Assembly: GCA_050251715.1 (NCBI GenBank)
Contig: JBFWMG010000002.1
Coordinates: 1 to 64,000 of the forward strand
Length of the DNA: 64,000 nt
Direction: 5' to 3'
From: JBFWMG01 sp050251715
Lineage (GTDB): Bacteria > Desulfobacterota > Desulfovibrionia > Desulfovibrionales > Desulfovibrionaceae
Position 1 is the first letter of the stretch, and each line of letters opens with the position of its first letter. The notes under the pieces are model-generated. The model did not search any database and was not told the origin of the DNA. It was given only the letters and a program-made list of their open reading frames with translations. Shown in pieces: positions 32,773 through 41,245 of this stretch. Position numbers and translations under genes: made by a program.

Positions 32773-33173
32773 CCACGGGCCGCGCCGGAGAGGACGCGGC
32801 CGAGCGCCATCTCACGCACAAGGGCTGGACCGTGCTGGCCCGCAACTGGCGTCCCCGCGACCGCGCGGGCCAGGGCAGCCTGGAACTCGATCTGGTGTGC
32901 CGCGAAAAGGGCCGCAAAGGGGCCATCGTGTTCGTGGAGGTCAAAACCCGCGCCGCAGGCGGCCTGGCGCGCCCCGATCAGGCACTCACCCCCGCCAAGC
33001 AACGCAACCTGGTACGCGCGGCAGGCCTGTGGCTGTCCGAAAACAACGCCTGGGACAAGCCCTGCCGCTTCGACCTGGTGGCCGTGACACCCGTGCCGGA
33101 TGGCGAACCGGTCATCGAGCAGTTCACCAACGTCATCGACATGGAAAGCAGCGGCGGCTGGCAGCCGTGGTGA
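32754..33173 (+). CDS. yraN: YraN/UPF0102 family endonuclease-like protein
   Basis: A 139-residue protein. RAGEDAAERHLTHKGWTVLA begins the domain and ELDLVCREKGRKGAIVFVEV with KTR forms the restriction-endonuclease-like core (E-x-D...ExK pattern). The family is widespread next to rnhB and is predicted to be a nuclease; its function is unproven. The GTG at 32754 follows AGGAG by eight bases and overlaps rnhB by 19 bases, so translation is coupled. It is the last gene before the family B repeat pair. Confidence 0.9.
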   Translation: MAARHLTTGRAGEDAAERHLTHKGWTVLARNWRPRDRAGQGSLELDLVCREKGRKGAIVFVEVKTRAAGGLARPDQALTPAKQRNLVRAAGLWLSENNAWDKPCRFDLVAVTPVPDGEPVIEQFTNVIDMESSGGWQPW

Positions 33174-33189
33174 TGGGGAGAGAACGGCT

Positions 33190-33510
33190 GAAGATTTCGC
33201 GCTGCGCGCGACCAGGGCTACTCGCCCTGGACCTCGGCAGCGTGACGACGCTGCACCCGTTTAGGCGGATGAGGGTACGGGCAGGACTGAAGTTGCGGCG
33301 CGATGAGGTTGGAAAGATGTGAAGGTGGTGGTGTGGTGGCGGAAGGTGTGCGTGCGCCACAGTCCACTCTTCGCCGTTAAGGAGCGTTTGGGCGGATGGA
33401 GCAGGCGCGAAAGGCCGCCTGCCCCATCCGCCCAAACGCTCCTTAACGACAAATGGTGAACTGCCCCCATTGGGGCTGGCGCCCCAAACCCCGGTTTGCG
33501 GTGGGATGGG
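33190..33510 (-). repeat. Family B variable-hairpin element, copy B2
   Basis: Read on the minus strand it opens GGGGTTTGGGGCGCCAG, CCCCAATGGGGGCAGTTCA, then a 33-bp inverted repeat (33375-33407 and 33416-33448, one mismatch, loop CGAAAGGC). It continues with TGGACTGTGGCGCACGCAC, CCTAAACGGGTGCAGCGTCG and ends CGCGAAATCTTC (33201-33190). The flanks match B1 and B3; the hairpin arms do not. It begins 16 bases after yraN. Confidence 0.75.
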
Positions 33511-33649
33511 TGAGGTGGGGAAAACGGGTTGGCAAGGCCTGCGGGAACGATAGACTGAGTTCAGAAATATGTAGCTGGCCAGTTTACGCCATGCTCATAG
33601 TGAAAGAACAGCCTCACCCACAAATTTTTTTATTCATTCTCCCCCCACC

Positions 33650-33952
33650 CTCTGCGGCAGCACGGGCCGGGGTTTGGGGCTAAGCCCCTTGGGGGGCAGT
33701 TCTGAGTTGATAAAGTGAAGGTGGGGTTCGGCGGGATGGGTGGTTGTTTTCCCATCCCGCCGAACCCCACCTTTTCTTTGCCAAGTCTGGACTGAGGGCC
33801 AACCGCGCCTTCCGACCACGCCTCCCCTTGCCCGCTCTCATCGCGCCGTCACGCCAGTCCTGCCCGCGTCCTCATCCGCCCACTCGCGTGCAGGGGCGTC
33901 CCCCTGCCGGGTCCAGGGCAGCGCCCTGGTCGCGCGTAAGCGCGAAATCTTC
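33650..33952 (+). repeat. Family B variable-hairpin element, copy B3
   Basis: It opens CCGGGGTTTGGGGCTAAG, CCCCTTGGGGGGCAGTTC, then a perfect 23-bp inverted repeat (33718-33740 and 33751-33773). It continues TCTGGACTGAGGGCCAAC, CAGTCCTGCCCG and CTCATCCGCC, GTCCAGGGCAGCGCCCTGGT and ends CGCGAAATCTTC at 33941-33952. It points away from B2; the 140 bases between them are relatively AT-rich with no gene. It ends 35 bases from the thiD stop codon. Confidence 0.75.
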
Positions 33953-33986
33953 TCCGTTCGCCGTTCGCCGTTTCCCTCTATCCGCA

Positions 33987-34790
33987 TCACCCCAGCAGCG
34001 GTGCCATGTGGTTGACCGGGCCGTGGCCTTTGCCGGGGGCGTAGGATGCTTCCAAACATTGGTGGAGGTAGGTCTGGGCGCGGCGTACGGCGTCCACGAG
34101 CGCCAAGCCCTGGCCCAGGCCGGTGGCGATGGCGGCGGACAGGGTGCAGCCCGTGCCGTGGGTGTTGGGTGTGTCGACGCGGGGCATGGACAGGGGGATG
34201 GGGGTGTGGCCGGGCAGGCCGAGCAGGTCGGTGACCGTGCCTTCTTGCGCCGCGCGGTGGCCGCCCTTGAGCAGCACGGCGCGTGCGCCCATGTCCAGCA
34301 GGCGGCGGATGGCCTTGGCGGCGTCCGCGTGGGTTTCGATGGGCATGCCTGTCAGCAGTTCGGCCTCGGGCAGGTTGGGCGTGAGCAGGGCGGCCAGGGG
34401 CAGCATGCGGGTTTTGAGCGCGTCCACGGCGTCGTCGCGCAGCAGTTGGTGGCCGCTGGTGCTCACGGACACGGGGTCCACCACCAGGGGGAAGGTGTGG
34501 TGGTCCAGCACGTCGGCCACGGCCTGGATGATGGCGGCGTCGAAGAGCATGCCGGTCTTGGCGGCGGCCACGGCAAAGCCGTCGAGCACGGTGGTGAGTT
34601 GCAGGGCCACGAAGGCGGCGTCCGGGGCGTGGATGCCGGTCACCCCAAGCCCGTTCTGGGCCGTGAGTGCGGTGATGACGCTTGCGCCGTAGCCGCCCAG
34701 GGCGGCAATGGCCTTGAGGTCCGCCTGGATGCCCGCGCCGCCCCCGGAGTCTGAGCCGGCAATGGTGCAGATGGTGGGCGGAATGGCCAT
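33987..34790 (-). CDS. thiD: Hydroxymethylpyrimidine/phosphomethylpyrimidine kinase
   Basis: A 267-residue ribokinase-type enzyme that phosphorylates HMP and HMP-P for thiamine synthesis. ICTIAGSDSGGGAGIQADLK is the substrate loop. VVDPVSVSTSGHQLL and LTPNLPEAELLTG are conserved, VLLKGGH precedes the ATP site, and NTHGTGCTLSAAIATGLGQG contains the anion hole and catalytic Asp region. AGGAGTCGCC precedes the ATG. No other thi gene is nearby and I see no TPP riboswitch. It is downstream of, and on the same strand as, the glycan locus. Confidence 0.95.
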   Translation of the reverse strand: MAIPPTICTIAGSDSGGGAGIQADLKAIAALGGYGASVITALTAQNGLGVTGIHAPDAAFVALQLTTVLDGFAVAAAKTGMLFDAAIIQAVADVLDHHTFPLVVDPVSVSTSGHQLLRDDAVDALKTRMLPLAALLTPNLPEAELLTGMPIETHADAAKAIRRLLDMGARAVLLKGGHRAAQEGTVTDLLGLPGHTPIPLSMPRVDTPNTHGTGCTLSAAIATGLGQGLALVDAVRRAQTYLHQCLEASYAPGKGHGPVNHMAPLLG

Positions 34791-34813
34791 GGCGACTCCT
34801 TGTGTGTGGGGGG

Positions 34814-35764
34814 TTACAGCGTTTCGGGGTCTGAGGCGCGGATGCCTTTGAGGCTTAATCCGGAACGGGCCATGATGACCAGGGCGGCCAGGGTGGTGGG
34901 GGTGAAGGTGAGCACGCGCAGCACCAGGCCGATACCCAGCGCCTCGGCCTTGGGTATGCCGAACCAGCTGAGCGAGAGCAGCACGGCGGCCTCGAACACG
35001 CCGAGCGACCCCGGCGACGACGGCACGGCCATGCCCACGCCGGACATGACCAGCACGGTCACGGCCTGGGCCATGGTGAGGGGCGCGCCCCCCACCCATT
35101 GCACGGCGGCGTAGATGAACAGGACGTTGGCCGCCCAGAACACCACGGAATACAGGCCGAGCACCACGAAAAAGCCCCAGCCGGACGACTCGCGCACCTG
35201 GGTCATGACCTCGCGGAACAGCAGGCGCAGGCGTTCGCCTGGTATGAGCCGCTCCATGGCCGCCGCTGTGGCCGGAAAGAGCCGGAACATGACGAGACAG
35301 GCCCAGATGCCGCCCACCACCGCGCCCAGCGGCGCCACGGCTATGGTGTAGCCCATGCCCCAGGCCGAGCACATGCCGAACAGCAAGAGGGTGTTCAGGT
35401 CGAAGAATCGCTCCCAAAAGACCATGCCCAACCCCTGGCCCAGGGGGATGCCCGCCGTGTGGCGCAGGTAGAACGCCTTGGCCACCTCGCCCAGCTTGGC
35501 GGGCAGGATGTTGTTGACGCCCAGGCAGAAGAGGGCGGCGGCAAAGCAGTTGGAAAAGGTGGCGGCGTGGCGGGTCAGGTAGCGCAGCCGGTAGCCTTGC
35601 ACCACGTAAGGCGGAAAGGTCATGGCCAGGGCTGCGGCAAGCAGCATAGGGTCGTAGCGCAACAGTGCGTTGCCGAACGCCGCCCAGTCGAGATCCCAGG
35701 CCACATAGGCCGCGCATCCCGCCACCAGCACGGCGCGCAGCGCGAGAGAGAGCCATTTACGCAA
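34814..35764 (-). CDS. Lysylphosphatidylglycerol-synthase-type (UPF0104) membrane protein 1
   Basis: A 316-residue polytopic protein of the LPG_synthase_TM/UPF0104 family, with GYRLRYLTRHAATFSNCFAA, NNILPAKLGEVAKAFYLRHT and GMAVPSSPGSLGVFEAAVLL as family blocks. It has about eight TM segments and no C-terminal aminoacyl-transfer domain, so it is likely a lipid or lipid-linked-sugar flippase rather than an LPG synthase. The TTG start at 35764 follows AAGGAG by eight bases and overlaps the upstream glycosyltransferase by 8 bases. It is the last gene of the glycan locus before thiD. Confidence 0.85.
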   Translation of the reverse strand: MRKWLSLALRAVLVAGCAAYVAWDLDWAAFGNALLRYDPMLLAAALAMTFPPYVVQGYRLRYLTRHAATFSNCFAAALFCLGVNNILPAKLGEVAKAFYLRHTAGIPLGQGLGMVFWERFFDLNTLLLFGMCSAWGMGYTIAVAPLGAVVGGIWACLVMFRLFPATAAAMERLIPGERLRLLFREVMTQVRESSGWGFFVVLGLYSVVFWAANVLFIYAAVQWVGGAPLTMAQAVTVLVMSGVGMAVPSSPGSLGVFEAAVLLSLSWFGIPKAEALGIGLVLRVLTFTPTTLAALVIMARSGLSLKGIRASDPETL

Positions 35765-36953
35765 GGCGGGTGCTCCTTGTTTCGTTCGCGCCTGTGAGCC
35801 GCGCCAAGGTGGCGGCGGCCAGGGCGATGAGCAGCGGTTCGAGGGGCAGGCGGTAGCGGATGGAGCCGATGATGACCATGTGCAGGGCGGTGTAGTAGCC
35901 CATGAACAGCCAGATGAGCGCCGTGCGGCGCAGACGGTCGCGCAGCACCCACAGCGAGGCCAGGGCCAGCGCCAGCACCGGGCCGAAACTCAACAGCGAC
36001 GCCCACAGGTACACGCCCCGGTCATAGCCCGCCGCGTTGGGCCACAGGCTCCAGAAGCGCAGGAATTTTTTCCAGGCCAGCCTGGCGAACGCGCCGGGAT
36101 GGTCCGTGATCCAGGCCTCGCCACGCGCCTTTTTCCAGGCGCTGGCCTCCAGTTCGCCCAACCCCTGCGGCATCTCGTCCAGCCAGCCCCAGGACAGGTC
36201 GGACACGCCGCCGTCCTTGTTCCAGGGATTGTTGCCCTCGTACAGGGCGTGGCCGGAGCCGGAGGTGGTGAGCAGGAACGAGCCGAGCACCGCATGGTTG
36301 CGCAGCCCCCAGGCCGCGCAGCAGGCGCAGAACAACAGGGCGGCCACGCACACGGCCCGCAGCCGCGCCTTGTCCGCCAGCAGGTTCCAGGCCCAGATGC
36401 AGGGCATGAAGAAGAGGGTGGTGGGCCGCGTGAGATAGGCGAGCCCGGCAACCACGCCCTGGGCCACGCCCCTGCCCATGCCGGAGCCCGCGTGCGGGCG
36501 GCGCGGCGCGGCCAGGGCGCAGAACAGCGCGGCCACCAGCAGGGCGAACAGCGCGTCGGTCATGAGCAGGGAGGCGTTGTACACCAGAAAGGGGTAGGCG
36601 GCGGTTGCCGCGCCCGCCAGGACGAGCGTGCGGCGCGCGGGGTAGAGGGACTCGGCCAGCAGGGCCACGGGCAGCGCGGTAAGCGCGCCGACAAGGGCGT
36701 TCGCCAATTTGACGGCCAGCATGTTGGGCCCGGCGAGCCAGACCACCGCGCCGAAGAGCATGGCCGTGAGCGGCATGTCGTGCGCCCATTCGCCGTTGTA
36801 CGTGACGCCGTCCCCCTGGGCCACGGACAGCGCCTGGGCCCAGTAGCGGTCCTCGTCGGGGAACGCGATGCCGGTGTTGCACAGCAGGATGTACGCGGCG
36901 CGGAGCGCGAACCCGGCGGCGACGCACAGCGACAGGACGGCGGTACGGCTCAC
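35757..36953 (-). CDS. GT39/ArnT-type membrane glycosyltransferase
   Basis: A 398-residue integral membrane protein. FALRAAYILLCNTGIAFPDE DRYW carries the acidic pair of the first periplasmic loop typical of GT-C enzymes (DExxY/W). About ten TM helices follow; LAYLTRPTTLFFMPCIWAW is a conserved loop. Such enzymes use polyprenyl-phosphate sugars as donors on the periplasmic face. Translation starts at GTG 36953, three bases after the upstream gene's stop, and the end overlaps the flippase start, so the locus is tightly coupled. It may transfer the sugar that the linked GT2 enzymes load on undecaprenyl phosphate. Confidence 0.85.
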   Translation of the reverse strand: MSRTAVLSLCVAAGFALRAAYILLCNTGIAFPDEDRYWAQALSVAQGDGVTYNGEWAHDMPLTAMLFGAVVWLAGPNMLAVKLANALVGALTALPVALLAESLYPARRTLVLAGAATAAYPFLVYNASLLMTDALFALLVAALFCALAAPRRPHAGSGMGRGVAQGVVAGLAYLTRPTTLFFMPCIWAWNLLADKARLRAVCVAALLFCACCAAWGLRNHAVLGSFLLTTSGSGHALYEGNNPWNKDGGVSDLSWGWLDEMPQGLGELEASAWKKARGEAWITDHPGAFARLAWKKFLRFWSLWPNAAGYDRGVYLWASLLSFGPVLALALASLWVLRDRLRRTALIWLFMGYYTALHMVIIGSIRYRLPLEPLLIALAAATLARLTGANETRSTRLA

Positions 36954-36956
36954 GGT

Positions 36957-37889
36957 CTACCCGCGCTCCCGGCTTTTGTACGCGGTGAGGTACAATTCGT
37001 ACTGCTCGCCGTAGTGGCGTACGATGGTTTCGAGGATGAGGCCGCAGCAGAAGAAGAGCATGGCCAGGATTTCCAGGGCGGCGGCCAGCACGGCCAGGGG
37101 GATGCGGTGCACATACTGCTCGGACAGGTATTCCATGATCGGCGGCAACCCGGCCAGCAGGCCCAGCAGGCAGAACAGGGCGGCGCAGATGCCGAAAAAG
37201 TGCATGGGGCGGTAGTTCTTGAAGACCATGGCGATGGTCTTGAGCACCTTGAAGCCGTCGCGGAAGGTGTTCAGCTTGGACTCGCTGCCCTCGGGGCGGC
37301 TCAGGTAGTCGATGGGCATCTCCGCGATGCGGAAGCGCTTGTCCAGCGCGTGCAGGGTCATCTCGGTCTCGATCTCGAATCCGCCGCTCATGACCGGCAT
37401 GGTCTTGACGAAGAAGCGGTTCATGACCCGGTAGCCGCTCATGATGTCGGTCAGGCCGGAGGCGAAGAAGCGGTTGATGAGCCAGCGCACCAGCCGGTTG
37501 CCGAAGCCGTGCAGGGGGCGGGTGTTCTGGGCGTCGTAGGCGTGGGACAGGCGGTCGCCCACCACAAGGTCCGCCTCGCCGCGCAGCACGGGTTCGAGCA
37601 GGGCGTGCACGTGGGCGGCGGGATAGGTGGCGTCGCCGTCCACCATGACGTAGGCATCGGCCTCCACGTCGCGGAACATGGCGCGCACCACGTTGCCCTT
37701 GCCCTGCCTGGTCTCTCGGGTGACGATGGCGCCGGCCTCGCGGGCGCGGGCCGCCGTGGCGTCGGTGGAGTTGTTGTCGTAGACGTGAATGGCCGCCTGG
37801 GGCAGCGCCTTTTTGAAGTCGTCCACAACCCGGGCCACGGTCTGCTCTTCGTTGTAGCAGGGTATGAGGACGGCGATGCGTGTATCCAT
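36957..37889 (-). CDS. GT2 polyprenyl-phosphate glycosyltransferase with C-terminal membrane domain
   Basis: A 310-residue GT2. MDTRIAVLIPCYNEEQTVAR starts the GT-A fold. AYVMVDGDATYPA holds the Asp-x-Asp region and SGYRVMNRFFVK is the acceptor motif. Two C-terminal TM helices (FFGICAALFCLLGLLAGLPP and AALEILAMLFFCCGLILETI) anchor it, as in DPM1/ArnC/GtrB relatives. It likely transfers a sugar from a nucleotide to undecaprenyl phosphate on the cytoplasmic face. GGAAG upstream supports MDTRIAVL. It is next to the ArnT-like enzyme. Confidence 0.87.
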   Translation of the reverse strand: MDTRIAVLIPCYNEEQTVARVVDDFKKALPQAAIHVYDNNSTDATAARAREAGAIVTRETRQGKGNVVRAMFRDVEADAYVMVDGDATYPAAHVHALLEPVLRGEADLVVGDRLSHAYDAQNTRPLHGFGNRLVRWLINRFFASGLTDIMSGYRVMNRFFVKTMPVMSGGFEIETEMTLHALDKRFRIAEMPIDYLSRPEGSESKLNTFRDGFKVLKTIAMVFKNYRPMHFFGICAALFCLLGLLAGLPPIMEYLSEQYVHRIPLAVLAAALEILAMLFFCCGLILETIVRHYGEQYELYLTAYKSRERG

Positions 37890-38009
37890 GGGGTGTGCTT
37901 CCGGGCGGGTTTCGGCGGTGCGGCGTCCTGGGGAACGTCTGGCGGCGCGCTGTGCCGTTTGCCTGTTTTCAGAACCAGATGGGGGCGATGATGTCAAGGC
38001 CCGTGGGAA

Positions 38010-39605
38010 TTATTCGCGCCCGGGCGGCGCGCGGCGCACCAGCAGGTAGTCGCTGCCCTCCGACCGGATGGGGAAGGCGGCGTAGCCGGGTCCGAGCGGC
38101 AGGATGCCCAGCGAGGCCACGTTCAGGCCTTCGCGGCGGTAATCCAGGCCGTTGTTGAGGATCACGAGATCGGCCGGACCCATGGCGCGCAGCACGTCCC
38201 GCACCTCGCCGGGCGTGTAGAATTCCTTGACCGCAAGCGGCGGATGCGTGAGCGCCCAGTGGCTCACGTGCTTCATGGGCGTATAGGCCACGTGCATGGT
38301 CGCCACCCCTGCCAAAGCCTCTTTTTGCTCGGCGAACAGGGTCATGTTGATGTCTTCGTAATAGGGATGGATGGACCGGGTGAACGTGGCATGGAGGTTC
38401 CAGGCGAACAGCGCGCACAGGGCGGCGGCCGCGAGGATGCGCCAAGGCCGCGCCGTAAGTCCGGCCACGAGCAGAAAGCCGCCGAAGAGCATGGGCAGCA
38501 GGTAGTCGGGCTTGGAGCCATGCAGGGAAAAAAGCGCCAGGGACAGGCCGACGGCGCCGGTCAGAGACCAGAAGAGGGCGCGGTTCATCCGCTGCAGGGT
38601 GCGGGGGAGGAACAGGACGAGGCCGGAGCAGAGAAAGGCGCTGGCCGCGTAGACGCATTTTTGCGGCGTGCCGAGGTCGTAGCGGTTGCGGCAAAGGGTG
38701 TGCAACGCGTCCGAGGCAAGCCCCTTGTAGTAGGTGGAAAAGTCGTAGAAGGTGTAGAATCCAGGGGTGTTGGCGCTGCCGTTGCCGCTTTCGCCCATGC
38801 GGGCGAGAAAGGACATGCCGATGAGGCGTTGTTCCGCAAGATGCAGCCCGAAAAACGCCGCGATGCCCGTGCCGATGCAGGCCAGCGGGCCAAGCCAGTC
38901 CCGCTTGCGCGGCGTGGTGGCGAACAGCGCGAAAAAGGCCGGAGCCACCACGACCACGGCGGTGAGGCGGTAGAACACGGCCAGCACCGAGACCGCCGCG
39001 TAGGCGTACAGATGGGCGCGGCGGGGAGCCTGGGCGTGGCGGGCCACGATGTCCGCGCACAGGGCCAGGGCGAGGATTTCGCCATAGCGCAGGTTGAGCG
39101 TGAAGATGTGGTGCAGAAAAATGGGATTGGAGAAGAACGCGCCCATGAGCAGCAACGAATAGGGCGTGAGCCGTTCCATGCGGTGCAGCACGGATACCGT
39201 GGTCCACGCCAGCGCCGCCAGCATGGCGAAGGAAAAGAGGAAGACCGTGGCGTACCCCGTGCCGCACATGGTCACGAATCCGGTCAGCAGCGCCGTTTGC
39301 AGGGGCGGCCATATGGCGAGGCCCGCGCCGGAGCGTACCGTGTCCTTGTAGAAGAGCAGGCGGTCCACGATGTCGTGGAGCGTGGCGAATTTGCCGGCCA
39401 GCGCGTCGCGCAGCACGTCATGCAGGATGATGGCGCTGTTGAAGCGTTCCATGCCGTCCCAGTCCACGGGGTTGGGGTAGCGGTGGAGATACCCCAGCGC
39501 CAGGGCGGCCAGCGCGCCGAAAAGGACGAGAAAAGCGGTGCGGCGCGTCAGACGCGCATCTGGCGAAGGGGTTCGCCCGGACAGGGAGGTGGTCGGGGCG
39601 GACAC
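38010..39605 (-). CDS. Polytopic membrane protein, GT-C-like, 531 aa
   Basis: About ten TM segments, beginning TAFLVLFGALAALALGYLHR, with a first-loop acidic motif NPVDWDGMERFNSA like GT-C glycosyltransferases. The C-terminal 130 residues are soluble and end YLLVRRAPPGRE. I do not recognise a named family; by layout it is a second membrane glycosyltransferase or a polymerase/ligase-type protein. GGAGGTAGGC precedes the GTG start, three bases after the methyltransferase stop. It is part of the glycan locus operon. Confidence 0.75.
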   Translation of the reverse strand: MSAPTTSLSGRTPSPDARLTRRTAFLVLFGALAALALGYLHRYPNPVDWDGMERFNSAIILHDVLRDALAGKFATLHDIVDRLLFYKDTVRSGAGLAIWPPLQTALLTGFVTMCGTGYATVFLFSFAMLAALAWTTVSVLHRMERLTPYSLLLMGAFFSNPIFLHHIFTLNLRYGEILALALCADIVARHAQAPRRAHLYAYAAVSVLAVFYRLTAVVVVAPAFFALFATTPRKRDWLGPLACIGTGIAAFFGLHLAEQRLIGMSFLARMGESGNGSANTPGFYTFYDFSTYYKGLASDALHTLCRNRYDLGTPQKCVYAASAFLCSGLVLFLPRTLQRMNRALFWSLTGAVGLSLALFSLHGSKPDYLLPMLFGGFLLVAGLTARPWRILAAAALCALFAWNLHATFTRSIHPYYEDINMTLFAEQKEALAGVATMHVAYTPMKHVSHWALTHPPLAVKEFYTPGEVRDVLRAMGPADLVILNNGLDYRREGLNVASLGILPLGPGYAAFPIRSEGSDYLLVRRAPPGRE

Positions 39606-39608
39606 CGC

Positions 39609-40154
39609 CTACCTCCGTTCGAGCACGAAGAGCTGGTTGACCCCGAAGAGGAACCGCCGGGCGGTCGCCAATGTCAGTCCCGCGTCCCGCGCCAGGGCGG
39701 CCATGGCCGTGGCGTTGATGAGGGTTTCGTGGTCTTCGCCCGCCTCGCGGCTGAACAGGCCCAGCCGCCCCCCGATGGTGTGGATGATTTCAAAGGCCGG
39801 GTGCGGGGTGGTCAGCACCATGCGGCCGCCTGGTGCCAGCAGGCCTGTCAGGCGGCGCAGGAACGCGGCGGGGTCGGGGATGTGCTCGATGACCGCGAGC
39901 AGGGCGATGGTGTCGAACGAGCCGTTTTCCGGCAGGCCGGGCGCGAACGCCGCATGCGGGTGCTCCCGGCGGGCGGCGGCAAGGGATGCGGCGTCGTGGT
40001 CCACGCCCAGATACCCTTCCCGTGGCGCGCATTCGCTCAGGAGGCCGGTGCCGCACCCCACGTCGAGCACGCGGCCGCGCAGGTGGGGGCGCACGGCGTT
40101 GATGCGCCGGGCGCGCAGCCAGGGCGAAAGTGTGCCGCCGGTCTGGATTCCCAT
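39609..40154 (-). CDS. Class I SAM-dependent methyltransferase
   Basis: A 181-residue Rossmann methyltransferase. Motif I is GRVLDVGCGTGLLSECAP. LGVDHDAASLAAARREHP is motif II, FDTIALLAVIEHIPDPAAFL motif IV and LLAPGGRMVLTTPHPAFE motif V/VI. The context suggests methylation of a sugar or a lipid-linked intermediate. GGGGAG precedes the ATG. It lies between the two membrane proteins of the glycan locus, 10 bases after the flippase stop. Confidence 0.9.
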   Translation of the reverse strand: MGIQTGGTLSPWLRARRINAVRPHLRGRVLDVGCGTGLLSECAPREGYLGVDHDAASLAAARREHPHAAFAPGLPENGSFDTIALLAVIEHIPDPAAFLRRLTGLLAPGGRMVLTTPHPAFEIIHTIGGRLGLFSREAGEDHETLINATAMAALARDAGLTLATARRFLFGVNQLFVLERR

Positions 40155-40164
40155 GAAAACTCCC

Positions 40165-41118
40165 CTATGGTTGCGTCCCGCCAGGGGACGGCTGATGCAG
40201 GCCGGGCAGGTAGGACGAGGCGAAAAACGCCACGTCTCCCAGGGTCGTGATGCACCGCAGGGTCACGGCGGCGGCCACGGCCATGGGCTGGCCCAGGGCC
40301 GGGGCGAGCAGCGCGGCCATGGCCGCGTCGCGTACGCCAATGCCGCCCGGACTGCCCGGCGTGACGAAGCCCAGGGTCCATGCCGCGGCGTATGCGCCGG
40401 TAAAGAACAGCAGATTCATGGATTCGGGCGCAAAACCAAGGACAAGACGGCCCGCCGCATACCCCACCCCGCCCGTGGCCAGGAAGAATGCCAGATAGGC
40501 GCAGAACGGCCAGATGAGAAACCGTAGCCACGCGGGCATGTCAAAGGCCGCCACCGCCCCGGCCATGCGGGCCAGGAAGGGGAACCGGGCAAAGAAGAAC
40601 TTGCCGCCGCCCACCAGGGCCAGCAACCCGGCCACGGCCACGAAGGACGCGCCACGCAGCACGGTGGCGTATTCCGGGGTCAGCGCGGCCACTCCCTGCA
40701 ACCCCAGAAGGGCTATGCCCAACGCGGCAGCCGCCACCAGCGCGATCTCAAAGAAGGTGGCCAGCAGCATGGCGCCCTGGCTCAGTCCCAGCGCCTCGCC
40801 CGCCATCTGGCGGCCCACCATGTGCATCACGTTGCCGGGCAGGTATTTGGCGATCTGCGTGCGGGCGTACATGCCATACACCCCCCGCCACGGCGCGGCC
40901 ACGCCCTGGCCGGACAAAAAGAGCCACCACGCCGCCGGAAGGCAGACGCACACCGCGCCGTACACGATTCCCCCGGCCACGGCCACGGCCACCGCCGTGC
41001 CCGGCGCGGCATGGGCGAACAGCGCCTCGTGGTTGCGCCATAGCACATAGGCCACATAGGCCGCCGAGGCCGCGCTCAGCAGGTTGCCCGCGTAGTGGAG
41101 AAGCCGTTTGCCGGTCAT
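40165..41118 (-). CDS. Lysylphosphatidylglycerol-synthase-type (UPF0104) membrane protein 2
   Basis: A 317-residue polytopic protein with the same family blocks as the 34814-35764 product: YARTQIAKYLPGNVMHMVGR, FVTPGSPGGIGVRDAAMAAL and a TM-rich core. The two share layout but little direct sequence. Two such proteins in one locus suggest two distinct lipid-linked substrates to flip. The start at MTGKRLLHYA is chosen because preceding in-frame residues are not membrane-like; no strong ribosome-binding site decides it. It lies 127 bases after the GT2 gene. Confidence 0.82.
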   Translation of the reverse strand: MTGKRLLHYAGNLLSAASAAYVAYVLWRNHEALFAHAAPGTAVAVAVAGGIVYGAVCVCLPAAWWLFLSGQGVAAPWRGVYGMYARTQIAKYLPGNVMHMVGRQMAGEALGLSQGAMLLATFFEIALVAAAALGIALLGLQGVAALTPEYATVLRGASFVAVAGLLALVGGGKFFFARFPFLARMAGAVAAFDMPAWLRFLIWPFCAYLAFFLATGGVGYAAGRLVLGFAPESMNLLFFTGAYAAAWTLGFVTPGSPGGIGVRDAAMAALLAPALGQPMAVAAAVTLRCITTLGDVAFFASSYLPGLHQPSPGGTQP

Positions 41119-41245
41119 GGCGCGACCGCCCGCCTGGGATGCATCGCCCGTATCGCCCACGCAAGGATGTGGTTCTTACTCGCCGGGCCCATTGCCCGGT
41201 CCGTCCCACGCGTCCGCGCCAGCCGCTTTGTCCGGGTCGGGTGCA

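Noticed and set aside
35880..37991. A 703-codon plus-strand open frame opposite the glycosyltransferase genes
   Set aside because: Same GC-skew artefact; the minus-strand genes carry conserved GT motifs and good start signals.
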